This document shows, piece by piece, positions 1 through 8,829 of a DNA stretch of 64,000 nt. The notes beneath the pieces were generated by a model. It was not told the origin of the DNA and did no database searches. It worked only from the letters and a program-made list of their open reading frames with translations. The stretch covers positions 4,216,001 through 4,280,000 of the forward strand of contig NZ_CP095481.1 of NCBI RefSeq assembly GCF_023023025.1. The letters run 5' to 3'. The stretch comes from Amycolatopsis sp. WQ 127309 (lineage in GTDB: Bacteria > Actinomycetota > Actinomycetes > Mycobacteriales > Pseudonocardiaceae). Each line of letters begins with the position of its first letter. The stretch's first letter is position 1. The position numbers and the translations under genes were made by a program.

Positions 1-792
1 GTCTTCCTCGGCGCGCCGGTGGTGATGGTCGCGGTCGGTGCCTTCCAGGACAACGACGGCGCGTTCACCACCGACAACCTCGGCGCGGCCTTCAAGGACC
101 AGTTCGGCCGGTCGTTCGTGACGTCCATCGAGCTGTCCGCGCTGACCGCCGTGGTCGGCGCCGTGCTCGGCGCGCTGCTCGCCCACGCCGTCCTCGGGTC
201 CAAGCCGGACGGCCTGCTGCGCAAGGTCGTCTCCAGCGCGGCCGGCGTGCTGGCCAACTTCGGCGGCGTGCCGCTGGCGTTCGCGTTCATCGCCACGCTC
301 GGCAGCATCGGCATCGTCACCAAGGCGCTGACCGGGCTCGGCCTCGACCTCTACGCGTCCGGGTTCAGCCTGTTCAGCTTCTCCGGCATCGCGATCGTCT
401 ACATCTACTTCCAGATCCCGCTGATGGTCATCGTGTTCACCCCGGCGCTCGAAGGCATGCGCGCGCAGTGGCGCGAGGCGGCGGAAAACCTGGGCGCGAC
501 GCGCACGCAGTACTTCCGGCTCATCGCCGTCCCGGTGCTGCTGCCGCCGTTCCTGGCTTCGACGCTCCTGTTGTTCGCCAACGCGTTCAGCGCCTACGCC
601 ACCGCGTACGCGCTGACCACCGGCATCATCCCGCTGGTGCCGATCCAGATCGGCTCGCTGGTCTCCGGCAACGTCGTAGCGGACCAGCAGAACCTCGGGA
701 AGGCGCTCGGCCTCGGCATGATCGTCGTGGTCGCCATCGTGATGGCGTTCTACTCGTGGATGCAGCGGCGCGCGTCGAGGTGGCTCGGATGA
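1..792 (+). CDS. ABC transporter permease, 5' end cut by window edge
   Basis: This is an inner-membrane permease subunit of an ABC importer. The reading frame is open to base 1 and begins inside a hydrophobic segment, so the true start lies outside the window; 263 codons are visible. Several membrane segments are evident. The EAA loop that docks on the ATPase is seen as EAAENLGATRTQYFRLIAVP near the middle, which places it in the spermidine/putrescine-, iron- or phosphonate-type permease family. Its stop overlaps the ATG of the second permease (ATGA), so the two are translationally coupled. The substrate cannot be read from this gene alone. Confidence 0.9.
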   Translation, partial: VFLGAPVVMVAVGAFQDNDGAFTTDNLGAAFKDQFGRSFVTSIELSALTAVVGAVLGALLAHAVLGSKPDGLLRKVVSSAAGVLANFGGVPLAFAFIATLGSIGIVTKALTGLGLDLYASGFSLFSFSGIAIVYIYFQIPLMVIVFTPALEGMRAQWREAAENLGATRTQYFRLIAVPVLLPPFLASTLLLFANAFSAYATAYALTTGIIPLVPIQIGSLVSGNVVADQQNLGKALGLGMIVVVAIVMAFYSWMQRRASRWLG

Positions 793-1592
793 CGAACAAA
801 TGGGGTCGCTGGACCATTCTCACCCTGTTCGGCCTGTACTTCCTGGTGCCGATGGCGGCGTCGGTCGAGTTCAGCCTGCGCGACGTCAACGACACGCACA
901 GCTTCGTCTCGTGGAGCAAGCTGCTCGACGAGCCGGGCCTGTTCGAGACACTGGGGACGTCACTGTGGGTCGCCGCGGGCACGGTCGTGCTCACGTTGCT
1001 GATCATGGTCCCGACGGTCAGCTGGGTGCACCTGCGCAAGCCGAAGCTGCGCCGGGTGATGGAGGGGATCAGCCTGCTGCCCCTGGTCATCCCGCCGATC
1101 GTGCTGGTCAACGGCGTGCTCGTGGTGTTCGCGGACGCGCCGGAGGTGATCAACGGGACGCCGGTGATCCTCGTGCTGGAGTACGTCGTCCTGGCCCTGC
1201 CGTTCACCTACCGCACACTCGACGCGGGCCTGCAGGCGATCGCGCTGCCGACGCTGGTCGAGGCCGCGCGCAGCCTCGGCGCCGGCTGGGGCACCGTGCT
1301 GCTGCGGGTGATCGTGCCCAACATCCGCAGCGCGGTGTTCGGTGCCGCGTTCCTCAACCTGGCGCTGGTGCTCGGCGAATACACCCTGGCCAGCATCCTG
1401 CTGATGGACACCTTCCCGGTGTGGACCGTCCAAACCGGACAGTCCGAGGCCGGCGTGTCGGTCGCGGTGTCGCTGTTCAGCCTGTTCGTCGCCTTCCTGC
1501 TGCTGTTCGTCCTGTCCCTCGTCGCGGGCCGCCGCCGTCGTGAGCACAACCCGGCCGCGCCCATCGCCCCCGCACCGCAAGGAACCGCCTGA
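789..1592 (+). CDS. ABC transporter permease (second subunit)
   Basis: This 267-residue inner-membrane permease pairs with the upstream permease. I chose the ATG at 789 because it overlaps the upstream stop (ATGA) and opens with a basic stretch followed by a membrane helix; longer versions of the frame are out-of-frame shadow. Hydrophobic helices and an EAA loop (EAARSLGAGWGTVLLRVIVP, around residues 158-177) are visible. The stop overlaps the ATPase start. Together the three genes form a typical importer of the PotBC or PhnUV kind. The binding-protein gene is not in the window and is presumably upstream. Confidence 0.92.
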   Translation: MTNKWGRWTILTLFGLYFLVPMAASVEFSLRDVNDTHSFVSWSKLLDEPGLFETLGTSLWVAAGTVVLTLLIMVPTVSWVHLRKPKLRRVMEGISLLPLVIPPIVLVNGVLVVFADAPEVINGTPVILVLEYVVLALPFTYRTLDAGLQAIALPTLVEAARSLGAGWGTVLLRVIVPNIRSAVFGAAFLNLALVLGEYTLASILLMDTFPVWTVQTGQSEAGVSVAVSLFSLFVAFLLLFVLSLVAGRRRREHNPAAPIAPAPQGTA

Positions 1593-2656
1593 TGACCGTG
1601 ATCGAAACCAAGACGGGCGCCTCCGTGGAGTTCCGCGGGCTGCACCGCGAGTTCGGCGACGTCAAGGCCCTCGACGGCCTGAACCTGCTGATCGAGCCCG
1701 GCGAGCTGGTCGCGCTGCTCGGGCCGTCCGGCTGCGGCAAGACGACGGCGTTGCGCGTGCTGGCCGGCCTCGAGCAGGCCGACGCGGGCGAGGTGCTCGT
1801 CGACGGCTCCGACGTCGTCGGCGTGCCGGCCAACAAGCGCGACATGGGCATGGTCTTCCAGGCCTACAGCCTGTTCCCGAACCTGACCGTGCGGGACAAC
1901 GTCGCGTTCGGGCTGCGGCTGCGCGGCCAGGGCACGGCGCCCCGGCACCAGCGGGCGCAGGAGCTGCTGGAGCTGGTCGGGCTGGACAGCCACGCCAAGC
2001 GCTACCCGCACCAGCTCTCCGGCGGCCAGCAGCAGCGCGTCGCGCTCGCCAGGGCGCTGGCCATCGAGCCGCGCGTGCTGCTGCTCGACGAGCCACTGTC
2101 CGCTTTGGACGCCCAGGTGCGCACGCAGCTGCGGGACGAGATCCGCCGGTTGCAGCTGCGGGTCGGCATCACCACGCTGTTCGTCACGCACGACCAGGAG
2201 GAGGCGCTGTCGATCGCGGACCGCGTCGGCGTGATGAAGGACGGCCGGCTCGAGCAGTGCGACACCCCGGCCGCGTTGTACGCGCGCCCGGCGACGGCGT
2301 TCGTGGCGGAGTTCGTCGGCACGATGAACCACCTCGCGGGCACGGTCACCGGCGGCGGCACCGAGGTCGACGTCGCCGGCCAGCGGCTGAAGCTGGCCGA
2401 GCCGGGGGAGCGGGCGGACGGCGCGGCCGTGCGCGTGCTGGTCCGCCCCGAGTCGGTGACGCTCGAACCCGGCGGCCCGGCCCGCGTCACCGACCACAGC
2501 TTCCGCGGCGCGGTCACCCGCCTCACGGCGGTGCTGCCGGACGGCACGACGGTGCTCGTGGACCTGCCGAGCGTGACGGCCGCGGAGCTGCTCCCGGGCA
2601 GCACGGCGGCCGTCGGCTTCGGCAGCCGCCCGGTCCTGCTGGCCGCGGACGCGTAG
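1592..2656 (+). CDS. ABC transporter ATP-binding protein with TOBE-like C-terminus
   Basis: This is the cytoplasmic ATPase of the importer (354 residues). Walker A is GPSGCGKTT (about 44-52), the signature LSGGQQQR lies near 140, Walker B is LLLDEPLSALD near 163, and the switch histidine is in FVTHDQEEALS. The roughly 120 residues after the ATPase domain resemble the TOBE regulatory domain of PotA, CysA and PhnT proteins. It overlaps its neighbours at both ends (TGATG and TAGTG), so the four-gene operon is tightly coupled. The following phosphoesterase suggests a phosphorus-containing substrate, but that is an inference. Confidence 0.93.
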   Translation: MTVIETKTGASVEFRGLHREFGDVKALDGLNLLIEPGELVALLGPSGCGKTTALRVLAGLEQADAGEVLVDGSDVVGVPANKRDMGMVFQAYSLFPNLTVRDNVAFGLRLRGQGTAPRHQRAQELLELVGLDSHAKRYPHQLSGGQQQRVALARALAIEPRVLLLDEPLSALDAQVRTQLRDEIRRLQLRVGITTLFVTHDQEEALSIADRVGVMKDGRLEQCDTPAALYARPATAFVAEFVGTMNHLAGTVTGGGTEVDVAGQRLKLAEPGERADGAAVRVLVRPESVTLEPGGPARVTDHSFRGAVTRLTAVLPDGTTVLVDLPSVTAAELLPGSTAAVGFGSRPVLLAADA

Positions 2657-4182
2657 TGGACACGACGCGCCGGCGGATCGTCCGGGCCGAGGCGGGCGAG
2701 CTGGGTTACCGGCGGCTCGCCGAGGCGCCGGGCGAACCGCACGCCGTCCGGGAGGACCTCGCGCCGGCGTCGCCGTCCCGGGCCGGGACGCCGCTGGCGC
2801 GGTTCGCGCACCTGTCGGACCTGCACGTGATGGACGCGCAGTCGCCGAGCCGGGTCGAGTACCTGGAACGGCACGCAGACCCGGACTCGCCGCTGCGGCC
2901 CTACCTCCCGTTGATCGGCACCTACCGGCCGCAGGACGTCTTCACGACGCACGTCGTCGAGGCGATGGTCCGCGCGGTCAACGAGTTCGACGTCGGCTTC
3001 GCGGTGTCCACCGGCGACGCGACCGACGCCTGCCAGGCCAACGAACTGCGCGCCTACCTGGGCACGCTCGACGGCGGCCCGGTCGACCCGGACTCCGGCG
3101 AGCGCGGGCACTGGGAGGGCGTCCACGCGAGCGACCCGGCGACCTACGACGTCCGCTACTGGCACCCCGACGGCACGCCGGAGGGCTGCGAGGACGACCA
3201 CGCGCGGGCCCGCTACGGCTTCCCGGAGGCGCCGGGTGTCCTCGACGCGGCCGCGCGCCCGTTCGAGGCGACCGGGCTGCACGTGCCGTGGTACGCCGTC
3301 TACGGCAACCACGACAACATGCTGCAGGGCGTCGTCCCGCCGTGGCCGGAACTCGGCGAGATCACGGTCGGCGGGGACAAGCTGACGGCCTTGCCCGAGG
3401 GCGACGTCGTCGAGCTGCTGCACGGCTTCGACCAGGCCGAGCGGGCCGTCGTCGCGCGGCTGCTGGACGGCGCCACGGTGCCGGTGACGCCCGATCCCGA
3501 GCGGCGGCACGTCTCGCGCGCCGAGTGGATCGGCGCGCACGTCGACTGCCACGGCCACGGGTACGTCCTGGCGAACGCCGACTCCGACACCGCCTACTAC
3601 GCGTTCGACCACGGCGTGCTGCGGTGCCTGGTGCTCAACACGGTCAACCCGCACGGCTTCTGGCAGGGCTCGCTCGACGTTCCCCAGTTCGAGTGGTTGC
3701 GCGCGGAGCTGACGGCGTCGGCGGACCGGCTCGTCGTGCTCTTCAGCCACCACCCGCTCGACACGCTGGTCAACGACCACGGCCCGGACCGGCGGGTGCT
3801 GGCCGACGAGCTGGCCGCGCTGCTGCACGCGTCACCGAACGTCGTCCTCTGGGTGAACGGCCACACCCACGAGAACAAGGTGACCGCGCAGGCGACGTTC
3901 TGGGAAGTGACGACGGCGTCGCACATCGACTGGCCGCAGCAGGCCCGGCTCGTCGAGGTCCGCGACAACGCCGACGGCACGCTGTCCATTGTGGTCACCA
4001 TCGTCGACCACAGTGGACCGGTGACGGGCGGCGGTGCCGACCCGATCGGGCTGGCGGGGCTGTCCCGCGAGCTGTCGGCGAACTACTGGCAGCACCGCGA
4101 CGGCCCCGAGCGGGGCGCCGGGACCGCGGCCGACCGCAACGTCGAGCTGCTGCTCCGGGATCCACGCCCGAACGGGTGGTGA
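2656..4182 (+). CDS. Metallophosphoesterase with long inserts
   Basis: This 508-residue calcineurin-like phosphoesterase uses a GTG start overlapping the ATPase stop (TAGTG). The metal-binding blocks appear in order: HLSDLH near residue 53, STGDATD near 119, YGNHDN near 215, FSHHP near 362 and NGHTHEN near 400. Long inserts between blocks are typical of the actinobacterial family modelled as TIGR03767. Members often carry a Tat signal; none is visible here, so the protein is probably cytoplasmic. Coupling to the importer suggests it dephosphorylates or hydrolyses the imported compound. That role is inferred; the fold assignment is secure. Confidence 0.88.
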   Translation: MDTTRRRIVRAEAGELGYRRLAEAPGEPHAVREDLAPASPSRAGTPLARFAHLSDLHVMDAQSPSRVEYLERHADPDSPLRPYLPLIGTYRPQDVFTTHVVEAMVRAVNEFDVGFAVSTGDATDACQANELRAYLGTLDGGPVDPDSGERGHWEGVHASDPATYDVRYWHPDGTPEGCEDDHARARYGFPEAPGVLDAAARPFEATGLHVPWYAVYGNHDNMLQGVVPPWPELGEITVGGDKLTALPEGDVVELLHGFDQAERAVVARLLDGATVPVTPDPERRHVSRAEWIGAHVDCHGHGYVLANADSDTAYYAFDHGVLRCLVLNTVNPHGFWQGSLDVPQFEWLRAELTASADRLVVLFSHHPLDTLVNDHGPDRRVLADELAALLHASPNVVLWVNGHTHENKVTAQATFWEVTTASHIDWPQQARLVEVRDNADGTLSIVVTIVDHSGPVTGGGADPIGLAGLSRELSANYWQHRDGPERGAGTAADRNVELLLRDPRPNGW

Positions 4183-4243
4183 ACCGCGCCGAGGGCGCCG
4201 GGTGTCGCGATACTGGGGCTCCCGGAGTGCAAAGGAGCGGGAC

Positions 4244-4807
4244 ATGACCGCCTTCGGAATCGTCGTCGAACCCCGGCAGGCCTGGCCGCTGACGGCCGTG
4301 CGCGGGGTGTTCGCCGTGCTGTTCGGGATCTTCGCGCTCGTCTGGCCGGGCGAGACCGTCCTCGTGCTGGCCATCCTTTACGGCGTCTACGCGATCGTGG
4401 ACGGCATCGGCGCGCTGATGCAGGCCTTCCGCCCCGGCGACGGCGCCCACCGCGCCGCGTACGGCGTGCTGGGCGTGCTCGGCATCGTCGCCGGGATCGT
4501 GGTGCTGGTGTGGCCGGGCATCACGGTGCTGCTGCTGGCGCTGCTGGTCGGCCTGTGGGCGATCGTCACCGGGATCGCCGAGATCGTCGCCGCGATCCGG
4601 CTGCGCAAGCAGATCCAGGGCGAGGCGTTCCTCGTCCTGGCCGGCGCGATCTCCGTGCTCGCCGGCATCCTCATCGTGATCAACCCGATCGCGGGCGCGT
4701 ACGGCGTCGCGCTGCTGGTCGGCATCTACGCGCTGGTCTACGGGATCGTGCTGCTCGTGCTGGCCTTCCGGCTGCGGAAAATCGCGAACACGCCCGCCGC
4801 GGTCTGA
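4244..4807 (+). CDS. HdeD-like small membrane protein
   Basis: This 187-residue integral membrane protein has about six hydrophobic helices and the repeated pattern of short helix pairs (FGIFALVWPGETV, then IVVLVWPGITV) typical of the HdeD/DUF308 family. HdeD is linked to acid resistance in enterobacteria; in actinobacteria the role is unknown. The ATG at 4244 follows a good ribosome site (AAAGGAGCGG). It sits alone between the phosphoesterase and RNase Z genes, 61 bp after the former. Confidence 0.85.
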   Translation: MTAFGIVVEPRQAWPLTAVRGVFAVLFGIFALVWPGETVLVLAILYGVYAIVDGIGALMQAFRPGDGAHRAAYGVLGVLGIVAGIVVLVWPGITVLLLALLVGLWAIVTGIAEIVAAIRLRKQIQGEAFLVLAGAISVLAGILIVINPIAGAYGVALLVGIYALVYGIVLLVLAFRLRKIANTPAAV

Positions 4808-4822
4808 GTACCGTGCGGGGAT

Positions 4823-5749
4823 GTGACCCGCGAACTGGTGGTGCTGGGCACCGCGAGCCAGGTGCCCACGCGCCACCGAAACCAGAACGGCTACCTCCTG
4901 CGCTGGGACGGCGAAGGCCTCCTCTTCGACCCCGGCGAAGGCACCCAGCGGCAGATGGTGCACGCCGGCGTCGCGGTCACGGACGTCACCCGGATCTGCG
5001 TCACGCACTTCCACGGCGACCACAGCCTCGGGCTGCCCGGCGTGATCCAGCGGCTGTCGCTCGACAAGGTGAAGCACCCGGTGCACGCGCACTTCCCGGC
5101 GTCCGGCGCGCACTACTTCGAGCGGCTGCGGCACGCGACGTCGTTCTACGAGACCGCCGACCTGCGGGAACAACCGATCGCCGCAGACGGCCCGATCGCG
5201 TCGGGCAAGTTCGGCGTCCTGGAAACGCGGCAACTGAGTCACCCGGTCGAGGCGTTCGGCTACCGGCTGGTCGAGCCGGACGGCCGCACGATGCTCCCCG
5301 AGCGGCTGCGCTCGTTCGGCATCCAGGGCCCGGACGTCGGCAAGCTCCAGCGCGACGGCCGGCTGGGGACGGTGAGCCTCGACGACGTCAGCGTGCCCCG
5401 GCGCGGCCAGCGGTTCGCGTTCGTCATGGACACCCGCCTCTGCGACGGCGTCTACGCCCTCGCCGAGGACGCGGACATGCTCGTGATCGAGTCGACCTTC
5501 CTCGCCGAGGACACCGCCCTGGCCCGTGACTTCGGCCACCTGACCGCCCAGCAGGCCGCCCGCGTGGCCGCCGAGTCCGGCGTCCGGCTGCTCGTGCTGA
5601 CCCACTTTTCGCAGCGCTACCCCGAGCCTCAGCGGTTCTTCGACGAAGCCCGGGCCGAGTTCGACGGCGAGATCGTGGTGGCCGCGGACCTGGAGCGGGT
5701 CCAGGTGCCGAAACGCCGGTCCTCCCCAGCGGAGCGCCTCGCGCCGTAG
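4823..5749 (+). CDS. rnz: Ribonuclease Z
   Basis: This metallo-beta-lactamase-fold endonuclease matures tRNA 3' ends. The 308-residue length suits the short RNase Z form. Seen: [15 protein letters not shown] near the N-terminus, the zinc motif HFHGDH near residue 62, a conserved FVMDTR block, and a late histidine in VLTHFSQRY. The start is GTG 15 bp after the upstream stop. The next gene begins 9 bp downstream. Other MBL proteins (arylsulfatase type) are possible but fit the GT-PT-RN start less well. Confidence 0.88.
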   Translation: MTRELVVLGTASQVPTRHRNQNGYLLRWDGEGLLFDPGEGTQRQMVHAGVAVTDVTRICVTHFHGDHSLGLPGVIQRLSLDKVKHPVHAHFPASGAHYFERLRHATSFYETADLREQPIAADGPIASGKFGVLETRQLSHPVEAFGYRLVEPDGRTMLPERLRSFGIQGPDVGKLQRDGRLGTVSLDDVSVPRRGQRFAFVMDTRLCDGVYALAEDADMLVIESTFLAEDTALARDFGHLTAQQAARVAAESGVRLLVLTHFSQRYPEPQRFFDEARAEFDGEIVVAADLERVQVPKRRSSPAERLAP

Positions 5750-5758
5750 GCTGCAAGC

Positions 5759-7411
5759 GTGAGCCAGCCGATCCTGATGACCGTCGACGACGATCCCGCC
5801 GTGTCCCGCTCGGTCGCCCGTGACCTGCGCCGGCGCTACGGCAAGGACTACCGCATCATCCGCGCCGACTCGGGCGCCGACGCCCTCGACGCGCTGCGCG
5901 AGATCAAGCTGCGCGGCGACGCCGTCGCGGCGATCCTCGCCGACTACCGGATGCCGCAGATGGACGGCATCGCCTTCCTCGAGCAGGCGATGGACCTGTT
6001 TCCACACGCCCGCCGCGCCCTGCTGACCGCCTACGCCGACACCGACGCCGCGATCCAGGCGATCAACGTCGTCGACGTCGACCACTACCTGCTCAAGCCG
6101 TGGGACCCGCCGGAGGAGAAGCTCTACCCGGTGATCGACGCGCTCGTCGAGACCTGGAAGGCCGTCGGAGACAAGCCGGTCGACGAGGTCAAGCTCCTCG
6201 GCCACCGGTACTCGTCGCCGTCGTTCCACATGCGCGACTTCCTCGCGCGCAACGCCGTGCCCTACCGCTGGTACTCGGTCGAGGACGACGAGGGCAAGCG
6301 CTTGCTCAAGGCCGCCGACGCCGTCGAAGCCGACATCCCGGTGATCGTCACCCCCGACGGCACCGTGCTCAAGCACCCCTCCAGCGGCGAGATCGCGGAC
6401 GCGGTCGGCTTGTCGACCCGCCCCGCGCAGGAGTTCTACGACCTCGTCGTCATCGGCGGCGGCCCGGCCGGGCTCGGCGCCGCGGTGTACGGCGCGTCCG
6501 AGGGCCTGCGCACGGTGCTCGTCGAGAAGAAGGCCACCGGCGGCCAGGCCGGCACGAGCTCGCGCATCGAGAACTACCTCGGCTTCCCCGACGGCGTCTC
6601 CGGCGCGCAGCTGACCGACCGGGCGCGGCGTCAGGCGCAGAAGTTCGGCGCCGAGGTGCTGACCGCCCGCGACGTCGTCGGCCTGGAGGCCCGCGGCTCG
6701 TCCCGGGTCATCACCTTCGGCGACGGCAGCGAGATCGCCGCGCACTCGGTGATCCTCGCCAGCGGCGTCACCTACCGCGCCCTCGACGCCGAGGGCATCG
6801 AGGAGCTGAGCGGCCGCGGCGTCTACTACGGCTCGGCGCCCACCGAGGCGCCCGAGTGCAAGGGCGAGCACGTCTACATCGTCGGCGGCGCGAACTCCGC
6901 CGGCCAGGCCGCGGTGTTCTTCTCCAAGCACGCCAGCGACGTCAGCATCCTGGTGCGCGGGGAGTCGCTCGAGTCGTCGATGTCGCACTACCTGATCGAG
7001 CAGATCGCCGGCATCGAGAACATCCACGTCCGCACCCGCACCACGGTCAAGCAGGCCCACGGCGGCGACCACCTGGAGCGGCTCACGCTCTGCGAGAACG
7101 GCGTCACCGAGGAGGTCGACACCGGCCACCTGTTCATCTTCATCGGCGCGGCCCCCCGCACGGAGTGGCTCGGCGACGACCTCCACCGCGACGACCACGG
7201 CTTCGTCTGCACCGGCCCGGACCTGCTGGCCGCCGGTCAGCGCCCCCGGGGCTGGACGCTGGACCGTGACCCGCATTACCTCGAGTCGTCGATCCCGGGC
7301 GTCTTCGTAGCGGGCGACGTGCGGTCCCAGTCGGTCAAGCGGGTGGCCTCCGCGGTCGGCGAAGGCGCGATGGCCGTGACGCTGGTACACCGGTACCTGG
7401 AGGAACAATGA
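5759..7411 (+). CDS. Receiver domain fused to thioredoxin-reductase-like FAD oxidoreductase
   Basis: This 550-residue cytoplasmic protein has three parts. Residues 1-125 are a response-regulator receiver with the acidic pair (VDDDPA), the phosphoacceptor region ADYRMPQMDG and the lysine in LLKPW. Residues about 140-215 look like a glutaredoxin-fold segment without cysteines. Residues about 225-550 are a two-dinucleotide-binding flavoprotein (VVIGGGPAGLGAA; IVGGANSAGQAA; GVFVAGDVRS). The thioredoxin-reductase CxxC is missing: the equivalent place reads YYGSAPTEAPECKG. It overlaps the next gene, a histidine kinase (ATGA), which is its likely phosphodonor. The oxidoreductase substrate is unknown. 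Confidence 0.9.
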   Translation: MSQPILMTVDDDPAVSRSVARDLRRRYGKDYRIIRADSGADALDALREIKLRGDAVAAILADYRMPQMDGIAFLEQAMDLFPHARRALLTAYADTDAAIQAINVVDVDHYLLKPWDPPEEKLYPVIDALVETWKAVGDKPVDEVKLLGHRYSSPSFHMRDFLARNAVPYRWYSVEDDEGKRLLKAADAVEADIPVIVTPDGTVLKHPSSGEIADAVGLSTRPAQEFYDLVVIGGGPAGLGAAVYGASEGLRTVLVEKKATGGQAGTSSRIENYLGFPDGVSGAQLTDRARRQAQKFGAEVLTARDVVGLEARGSSRVITFGDGSEIAAHSVILASGVTYRALDAEGIEELSGRGVYYGSAPTEAPECKGEHVYIVGGANSAGQAAVFFSKHASDVSILVRGESLESSMSHYLIEQIAGIENIHVRTRTTVKQAHGGDHLERLTLCENGVTEEVDTGHLFIFIGAAPRTEWLGDDLHRDDHGFVCTGPDLLAAGQRPRGWTLDRDPHYLESSIPGVFVAGDVRSQSVKRVASAVGEGAMAVTLVHRYLEEQ

Positions 7412-8829
7412 GCGCATTGCCGCGGGAAGAGCTTCGCGGCCTCTTCCTGTTCGAACACCTTTCCGAAGACCAGCTCGACTGGATCGCCGGCAACGCCGTG
7501 CTCGAGGAGTACGAGGGCGACACCGTCGTCATCCGCGAAGGCGACGAAGCGACCTGCTTCTACGTCCTGCTGAGCGGCGCGATCCGGATGACGCGGCTCG
7601 TCAGCGGCACCGAGGTCGAGACCAACCGGTCCGACCAGCGTGGCGTCTACTTCGGCGCGACGCAGTTCTTCGTGCACCAGGACACCGACCACCGCTACGG
7701 CGCTTCGGTACGCGCGCTGTCCGACGTCACGTTCCTGGCGCTGCCCTCGCGGGAGTTCTCCGTCGAGTTCCGCCGGTGGTTCCCGATGGCGACGCACCTG
7801 CTCGAAGGCATGTACCTCGGCTGGCGCAACAGCGACACCGTGATCGGCTCGCGCCGCCGGCTCCTGGCGCTGGGCGAGCTGTCGGCCGGCCTGACGCACG
7901 AGCTGAACAACCCGGCCGCGGCCGCCGTGCGGGCGACGTCCGCGCTGCGCGAGCGCGTCGCCGGGATGCGGCACAAGCTGGCGTTCCTGGCGAAGAAGAC
8001 CATCGATCCCGAGCTGCTCTACCAGCTGATCGACGTCCAGGAAAAGCTCGTCAAGCAGGTCGCGCAGGCCCCGAAGCTGAGCGCGATGCAGCAGTCCGAC
8101 CGCGAGGACCAGATCAGCGACTGGTTCGAGGACCACGACATCGACGGCGGCTGGGACCTCGCCGACATCTACGTCCGGGCCGGGCTCACCACGACCGACC
8201 TCGACAACGTCCTGGAGCAGGTCGGCGACACTTTCATGGACGGCGCCGTCCGCTGGCTCGCCTACGCGCTCGAGACCGAGATGCTGATGGGCGAGATCGA
8301 GGACTCGACCACCCGGATCTCCGCGCTGGTCGGCAAGGCCAAGCAGTACTCGCAGATGGACCGGTCGCCGCACCAGTGGGTCGACGTCCACGACGGCCTC
8401 GACTCCACGCTCGTGATGCTCGCCGGCAAGATCGGCGACGGCGTCCGCGTCGTCAAGGAGTACGACCGCGACCTGCCGAAGATCCCGGCGTACGCGGGCG
8501 AGCTCAACCAGGTGTGGACGAACATCATCGACAACGCGCTGGGCGCGATGGGCGGCGAAGGCACGCTCACGCTGCGCACCTGGGGCGTCAACGACCAGGT
8601 CCGCGTGGAGATCGGCGACACCGGCCCGGGCATCCCGGAAGACGTCAAGGGCCGGATCTTCGAGCCGTTCTTCACGACCAAGGCGGTCGGCGAGGGCACC
8701 GGGCTGGGCCTGGACATCTCGTGGAAGATCGTCGTCGAGCGGCACCAGGGCGACTTGCGCGTCGAGTCCGAGCCAGGGAGCACCCGGTTCGAGGTGTGCC
8801 TCCCGACCGAAGAGCAGGCCTCCCTCTGA
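7408..8829 (+). CDS. Histidine kinase with N-terminal cyclic-nucleotide-binding domain
   Basis: This 473-residue soluble sensor kinase begins with a CRP-like cNMP-binding domain (about 20-130: HLSEDQLDWIAG, GDTVVIREGDEATCFYVLLSG). A phosphoacceptor helix follows (ELSAGLTHELNNPAA, histidine near 165), then a helical linker, then an HATPase domain from about 370 (NIIDNALGAMGG; GDTGPGIPEDVKGRIFEPFF; GTGLGL). No membrane segment is visible. It overlaps the receiver-flavoprotein gene, so signal input, kinase and receiver-coupled redox enzyme are likely made together. The esterase follows with another overlap (TGATG). Confidence 0.92.
   Translation: MSALPREELRGLFLFEHLSEDQLDWIAGNAVLEEYEGDTVVIREGDEATCFYVLLSGAIRMTRLVSGTEVETNRSDQRGVYFGATQFFVHQDTDHRYGASVRALSDVTFLALPSREFSVEFRRWFPMATHLLEGMYLGWRNSDTVIGSRRRLLALGELSAGLTHELNNPAAAAVRATSALRERVAGMRHKLAFLAKKTIDPELLYQLIDVQEKLVKQVAQAPKLSAMQQSDREDQISDWFEDHDIDGGWDLADIYVRAGLTTTDLDNVLEQVGDTFMDGAVRWLAYALETEMLMGEIEDSTTRISALVGKAKQYSQMDRSPHQWVDVHDGLDSTLVMLAGKIGDGVRVVKEYDRDLPKIPAYAGELNQVWTNIIDNALGAMGGEGTLTLRTWGVNDQVRVEIGDTGPGIPEDVKGRIFEPFFTTKAVGEGTGLGLDISWKIVVERHQGDLRVESEPGSTRFEVCLPTEEQASL

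Noticed and set aside
3995..7417. Very long minus-strand frame
   Set aside because: It is the complement of three genes with clear motifs (HdeD, RNase Z, receiver-flavoprotein) and has the composition of a high-GC shadow.
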